A stretch of DNA of 64,000 nt from Piper betle (lineage: Eukaryota > Streptophyta > Magnoliopsida > Piperales > Piperaceae): NCBI GenBank assembly GCA_033002965.1, contig JAURVB010007713.1, positions 147,384 to 211,383 of the forward strand, in the 5' to 3' direction. Below the pieces are notes generated by a model, which had not been told where the DNA came from, did no database searches, and worked only from the letters and a program-made list of their open reading frames with translations. Below, in pieces: positions 59,318 through 64,000 of this stretch. Numbering within the stretch: position 1 is the stretch's first letter; every line of letters starts with the position of its first letter. Both the position numbers and the translations under genes were made by a program.

Positions 59318-61300
59318 GATGATTTTGGAAGTGCAAACTTGGCTGCAATATTTGTACTTGTCACTCCTATCTTTAACTTTTTATTTTGAAGACCAAATGC
59401 TCCGAGGACTCAACTAACTAAGCCAAAACTGAGCAAGTTGAGCCCACTGTTGAGATAATAAATCCATAGAACCAAGATGTGAGGGCAAAGCCAAAGAGGA
59501 AATCCCAGGCATTAGTAGTGAGCATTCACCACTGCCACGTCTGCTGAAAGAAAGGAAAATCAATCAGCCAACCATCAATGCTTTCTTTGCCAAATCTCTG
59601 AAATGGAAATCAATAGAAACCAGCCCACCATCCAAGGAAGCCAAGGTGAAGGAGAAGGTAGATGATGCAAAAAGCAAGCAAGAAGATAGAACTCAGATTA
59701 GCCCTAGTCCTGACAAGCCAAATCCTGAAAACAAGGATGATGTTCCTGCCTAAGCCTAGCCAACAAAGGAAAAAGAAAAAGAACAAAATAAGTTGAGGTT
59801 GCAAAGCCTGCTCAAGCCTAGGAAAGGGCAAAGGAATTACTGAGAGACAGTTGCTAACAACGAAAAAGGAGAAGGCTAAGAACCCAGTCCATAAGAAGCA
59901 AGAGGAAAAGAATGAAAAGCAACAACTGAAGAGAGAAGAGAGAAGATAGATACTCGACAACCTCGTCACAACCGAGATAACTTAAACAAGGACTCAAAGA
60001 AGAATAGCAAAGAGAAACCTCAGGTCCAGCACCACCACTACCCTCTACTCATGAGGTGGAAGTAGAAAAAGAAGCCCTGAGTACCTTCCCCAAGGAGGAA
60101 AGTGCTAGCAAAGAAATCCAAGGCACCACTGTCTGCCAACACTACCCACTGCCCCTTCATCTTAGCCAAGGCCAAGACAAGATTTGTCGAGACAATAAAA
60201 GGGAAGCAACCAATGAAGAAAAGAGCATTAGATTTGGAGAGTTATGACATAGACAAGGTCCTACATGATGTTATCAAAAGTCATGGTTAGATTGCATTAT
60301 GCAAGAAACCAGATGAGAGAGTGTTGCAACTAGTAAAAGTGGTTTATGCTAATTTGGAAGAAAAGGTTGATGACAAGTGTTTGTAAGAGGAAAATGGCTA
60401 ACCATGACGAGTGAAGCCATCACCAAGCTATTCGGGGAACTTAACCGTGAAGAAGATGATTATTTAGTATTGATGAACAAAGGGGTAGAGACAAAATAAT
60501 TGGAGAAGAAGCTATGCCAAGCAAACAAAGAAGTTATCTGGGTCACTAGAAAGAACAACCAACACCTCAATTTCAATGTTGGGGCATTGATTACAAGTTG
60601 GAGGCCTCTTCCAAGTTGATCTAAAACAGACTCATTCCAACCGCACACAACTCTCATTTCACACTAGATCAAGCCACCCAACTATATATCATAATCGAGA
60701 AGAGGAAAGTAGATGTCAGATGAATCATCTCCAACAACATCCTTGATTCGGTTGGACCTTCAAAAGGACTATGGTTCCCAGCCATCATCACCATGTTGTG
60801 CACTGAATATGAAGTCAACATTGACAAGAATGTAGAAAGAATCAAAGCCAGATTAGTCATCAGTTCAGGACTTCAACTAATGGACCATAGATTGGTTGGC
60901 TGTCTTGGGCATGGAGATATTGGAGGAGCTCAATGGGATTAGGGCAGGGCAGCAAAAGATCATCACCTTCATGAATTACCATCATAATTGGATTCTTTTC
61001 ATGGAAGGCAAACGTGAAGCAGCAGAAATTAATATATTTAATGTGCCAACTGTTCATGACACTCTTTCAAGGACAAAACAAGGAAGCAAGGACAAGCAGA
61101 AGTAAGCCAAGGCACCACCTGCCATAATTGGGATGCAAACCAAAGCTGTCAAGACATCACTTCAGAAGGATCCAACCCCACTCATTGATGAAGAAGAAGA
61201 AGAAGAAGAGGAGGAGGTCGCAACACATTTGGGACAAGGAGACCTGTTAATAGGTCATTTCACCATGGCCAATGCCTGCTCAGACAAGGATAACTAAAAC
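59318..61300 (+). pseudogene. Plant transposon-protein-like ORF of the Athila-type element (degraded)
   Basis: Downstream of the LARD insertion the older element continues. About 59590-60060 encodes a Lys/Glu/Pro-rich linker (e.g. INAFFAKSLKWKS, SKQEDRTQISPSPDK). From about 60440 a domain follows with NKGVETK, CQANKEVIWV, RLIPTAHNSHFTLDQATQLY, RRxISNNILDSVG and GLWFPAIITMLCTEYEV, then MEILEELNGIRAGQQK, ending in a Glu-rich tail near 61215. The middle resembles the putative plant transposon protein domain (PF20167 as I recall) found beside gypsy elements. Many stops and frame changes occur. No enzymatic role is known. RT and integrase of this element are missing from the window. Confidence 0.6.
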
Positions 61301-61415
61301 ACCCAATGAGCATGTCTCTCTCCCTACCCTCTTCATTTCTTTCTTTCCTTCTTGCTGTTGTGTGATGCTCATGTGATTATTAACTACTATTTTGAAAATT
61401 TGTATGTTATTAACT

Positions 61416-61472
61416 TCGAGGGCACAATTTAACTTAAGTGTAGGGTGGGGAGGGGTTGGGGGGGGGAAACAA
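61416..61472 (+). other. Post-coding G-rich signal of the Athila-type element
   Basis: cgagggcacaatttaactta is followed by a run of G-rich sequence (61441-61467, including nine consecutive G). Athila/Tat elements carry a gaggacaatg..aagtttgggggtg signature at this position, just after the last ORF (compare the minus strand at 37495-37450). Confidence 0.55.
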
Positions 61473-62880
61473 GTACTTTTGGTTTGTATAAGTATTAAGT
61501 GTTACGTGTGCTTTATAATAGGTTATCTTGATAGAATCCATTAGGAAATAAGGTGCTCTGACTTTTGATCATAACATGATATGGTTAGGACAAATTTTGC
61601 ATATGTAAATATCTGTCAATTATGTTTCCAAAGCAACTATGTTACTACCCAACTAGCCAAACCTTTGTCTTTACAAAATTTAATTGACCATACTCTGAGA
61701 TCAGCTTTAACAGTCATGAAATTCAAGAGCATAAGTCCACTACATTGTAAAGCCATAAATCAAACTCTTGAAAGGATTGCTGATCCTCCCAAACTCATCA
61801 TTCAGCACTACTTAAATCAACTTAAATTCTTGCTAAATGCACTTAGAAATCAGATCATAATATGTTCTATCATAAGTCTTCTCGCCACTAATCTAAATTC
61901 TAAAGTAGTAAAAAATATTGGGATTTATGAGGCTATAATGGGGCCTAGCTAAGTCTCAAAAATAAGATTTAAGGAAAAACAAACAAAGGCATCACGAACA
62001 CTAAAATTTCTTTAAGTGATCATTATGCTCTTTAGAGTAGTGACTATGTGGTTTTTCTATTCTTTCCTCCTTTGATTGATGATTTTTTTTTTAAAGTAAC
62101 AAAGAGTTTCTATAATACCCATTTCCTCCCATTTAACCTATCCTTTTCTTTTTGCTTATAGCTCACTATTTTGTTTTCTCATCAATGATAACTTAGTCCT
62201 TCCTATTTTATGAGCACTTAACCATTAAGAAAATTTTAATATAATCGTGCTAGGTCAAGGTAGTTAGAAATCAGGAATGTTCTCATAAAATAGGCTAGGG
62301 CTTAAAATGAAGGGAATAAAAATTGGAGGTTCATGTTAGGACAAAATTGGTTAAAACAAGTCATATAATTAGGATTGCTATTTAGGCTTTGGTAAACAAA
62401 ACTCACGTAAATCATTTCTTGATTAAAAATAATTCTTTGTTTCACCTCAAGAATCTTATGATAGAATTCTTACTCACTTCATGCCTTGAACAAAATTCAA
62501 ACTTCTCTAAATATTACCAAAATCAAAGCTTTGAGGATCAATATTTGAATCACAAAGGAATAGGATTTATAGCTAAACAACACAATCAAACAAGATCTTG
62601 AATTACTATCATGCTAAGGCTTCAAACATAACACAATTAATTAACTTCGTTATCATTGAAAAGATAATTAATAAAACTAGCTTACACCAAAGAAAACAAA
62701 GAACAAGCATAGCATAGTATAGCAACAATCAAAATATCAAGCTATATTCCGCTTTAAACTTGAAATGAGCAGTGTTCTCAATGCTCATATATAAAACAAG
62801 AAAGTATAAGTTGAGAATAATCCCTCAAAATAGGTGTAGGGTAGAAGTCCAGCTCCATGCTTTAGATTCTATACGCTGGT
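61473..62880. other. AT-rich non-coding domain
   Basis: Probable 3' non-coding part of the plus-strand Athila-type element on the left, and of the minus-strand element on the right (minus strand near 62790-62750 reads ttgagaacactgctcatttc). The boundary is not visible. The 123-codon ORF at 61581-61952 has no recognised family. Confidence 0.45.
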
Positions 62881-64000
62881 ATCAACCTTAAAAAAGAAAA
62901 AGAAATTGTTTTTACTTGGGTTGCCTCCCAACAAGTGCTTTATTTTACATCTCCAACAAGATACTCCTATATCACTGGTCATGCATTCATTTACGGCTCA
63001 CTTTTACCTTCACCCTTTGCTTCACTCAAGATGCACTATTGGACTCAAAGAGGAATCATTAGAACAAGGCAAATTAAGACAATTAGAAAGGGTCTGAGCA
63101 AGGACATAGGCTTGGTCTGAGCAAGGACATAGGCTTGGTCATCGTTTAAAGCTTTGGATAGCAAGCTTCATTTTGGATTTTTGTTTTACTTCTCTCTCCT
63201 CGCCATCACAAAAACAAGACAACTCCCACAATTTGAATCTTCACATTGCTCCTCTTCCTAGCATGTCATGATATCATCCAAGTATTCACTTGGTTCAAAA
63301 ACTTTAATCACCACAGACCCATTGAATAACCTCATGATCAGCTCTCCCGCAACTACATCAATAAGATCTACCCATGATGATAAGACCATCCTAATCTTCC
63401 TCCTTGTCTAAAACAACAAAATCTATCAGTAAGATAAATTTATTAACTTTGATCAACACAATCTCAATCCCCCTTGGAAATATATATGATCTATCCGCTA
63501 GTTGCAATTTCATTGTGGTTGGTTCTAGTTCCTCAAACCTAACCTCTTGTGTATAGAATATGACATGATGTTTATGCTAGCACCCATATCACAAAGGGCA
63601 ATGTTTGAAAAATTGGATCCTATAGAACATGGGATAATAAATTGACTATGATCCTTCAACATTGGTGGCATCGATCTGCATATTCCTATATCTAGACGAA
63701 ATCTCTTAGTCATATAAAAGTTAGCTAATCTCTTAAAGTCTTAAGCATGAGTATGAAGAAATCAACCAACAATTAGTTCAAACAAGATAACACATACAAG
63801 ATATATTACATGTCAACAAAGATCTATTATACACCCCAAATCACTAAAATTTTACCCCAGAAGAGAATAATAATACATCATGAAGCTCAGCAAAGAAGAC
63901 AATGTTGAAAAAGAGAAGGGAAAAATTATGCAAATCTGTGATGGTGAGGCTCTAAAGTGAACTTCTCCTCTATAGTGCTACTTCTTTAAAGCAATACCTG
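62881..64000 (-). mobile_element. Minus-strand Athila/Tat-type gypsy remnant, running off the window
   Basis: The minus strand contains the post-integrase phrase agcacttgttgggaggcaac (about 62939-62920), a typical Athila/Tat end-of-pol sequence. Upstream are the protease and its downstream linker (63240-63713), then probable gag DNA to the window end. RT and integrase are deleted between about 62940 and 63240. The element start lies beyond 64000. Confidence 0.7.
63240..63713 (-). pseudogene. Athila-type aspartic protease and linker (degraded)
   Basis: The minus strand from 63713 reads DHSQFIIPCSIGSNFSNIAL, then CDMGASINIMSYSIHKRLGL, the usual protease block (D-x-G-A-S intact). It continues in other frames with TMKLQLADRSYIFPRG, KVNKFILLIDFVVLDKEED and LIDVVAGELIMRLFNGSVV, the region that precedes RT in these elements. 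Frameshifts separate the pieces. The product would cleave the element polyprotein if intact. Confidence 0.85.

Noticed and set aside
61581..61952. 123-codon ORF as a gene
   Set aside because: No recognised motif, AT-rich composition, and a location in the non-coding domain that follows the Athila G-rich signal.
1..64000. tRNA, rRNA or snoRNA genes
   Set aside because: No convincing A/B box pairs with cloverleaf potential or rRNA segments were noticed. The tRNA-like words found are retrotransposon primer binding sites. A tRNAscan run would be decisive.

Overview
The window is nuclear DNA from a flowering plant. It has intron-containing genes with GT..AG boundaries, an alpha-expansin, plant-type Ty1/copia and Ty3/gypsy (Tekay-like and Athila/Tat-like) retrotransposons, and a FAR1/MULE-derived fragment. 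The species cannot be fixed from the sequence. Most of the 64 kb is decayed, nested LTR-retrotransposon DNA. Many ORFs of 60-250 codons are chance ORFs inside long terminal repeats (LTRs). All protein-family calls were made by eye, without database searches.

Layout. 1-2.4 kb is AT-rich and unassigned. 2.44-16.5 kb is a long LTR split into two halves (2440-5140 and 15880-16505) by a minus-strand Tekay-like gypsy element: truncated 3' LTR 5497-6467, degraded gag-PR-RT-IN, and 5' LTR 12727-15619. That element carries its own nested solo LTR (11006-12162, TSD GGGGC). 16.5-21.9 kb is the only clear low-copy gene zone. It holds a three-exon alpha-expansin gene (18139-19122) with a TATA box, whose frame is broken twice by single missing C residues in C runs. 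21.9-30.2 kb is a minus-strand copia element whose gag zinc knuckle is interrupted by a 3.1-kb solo LTR (25700-28791, TSD ACCTG). 31.7-34.8 kb is an inverted sister solo LTR (TSD ACATG). 35.1-39.9 kb is an Athila/Tat-type element with plus-strand LTRs and PBS but a minus-strand internal domain. 39.9-42.1 kb holds further LTR remnants.

42.1-46.6 kb is an island of broken host-gene pieces: a WVPP-motif protein, a multi-pass membrane protein, a FAR1/MULE SWIM fragment and an alpha-SNAP. It lies between TA microsatellites with weakly matching inverted ends, which makes it a candidate gene-capturing (Pack-MULE-like) element. About 47-61.5 kb is a second Athila-type element (PBS, gag, plant-transposon-protein ORF). 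It is interrupted by a complete, apparently non-autonomous LTR element without recognisable pol (49602-59312, TSD CTTGG, PBS and PPT present). 62.9-64 kb is a minus-strand gypsy remnant with a protease segment, running off the window end.

The most useful results are the exactly bounded insertions (four with matching 5-bp duplications), which give relative insertion order, the inverted internal domain at 36.4-38.7 kb, the gene-fragment island, and the frameshifted expansin.
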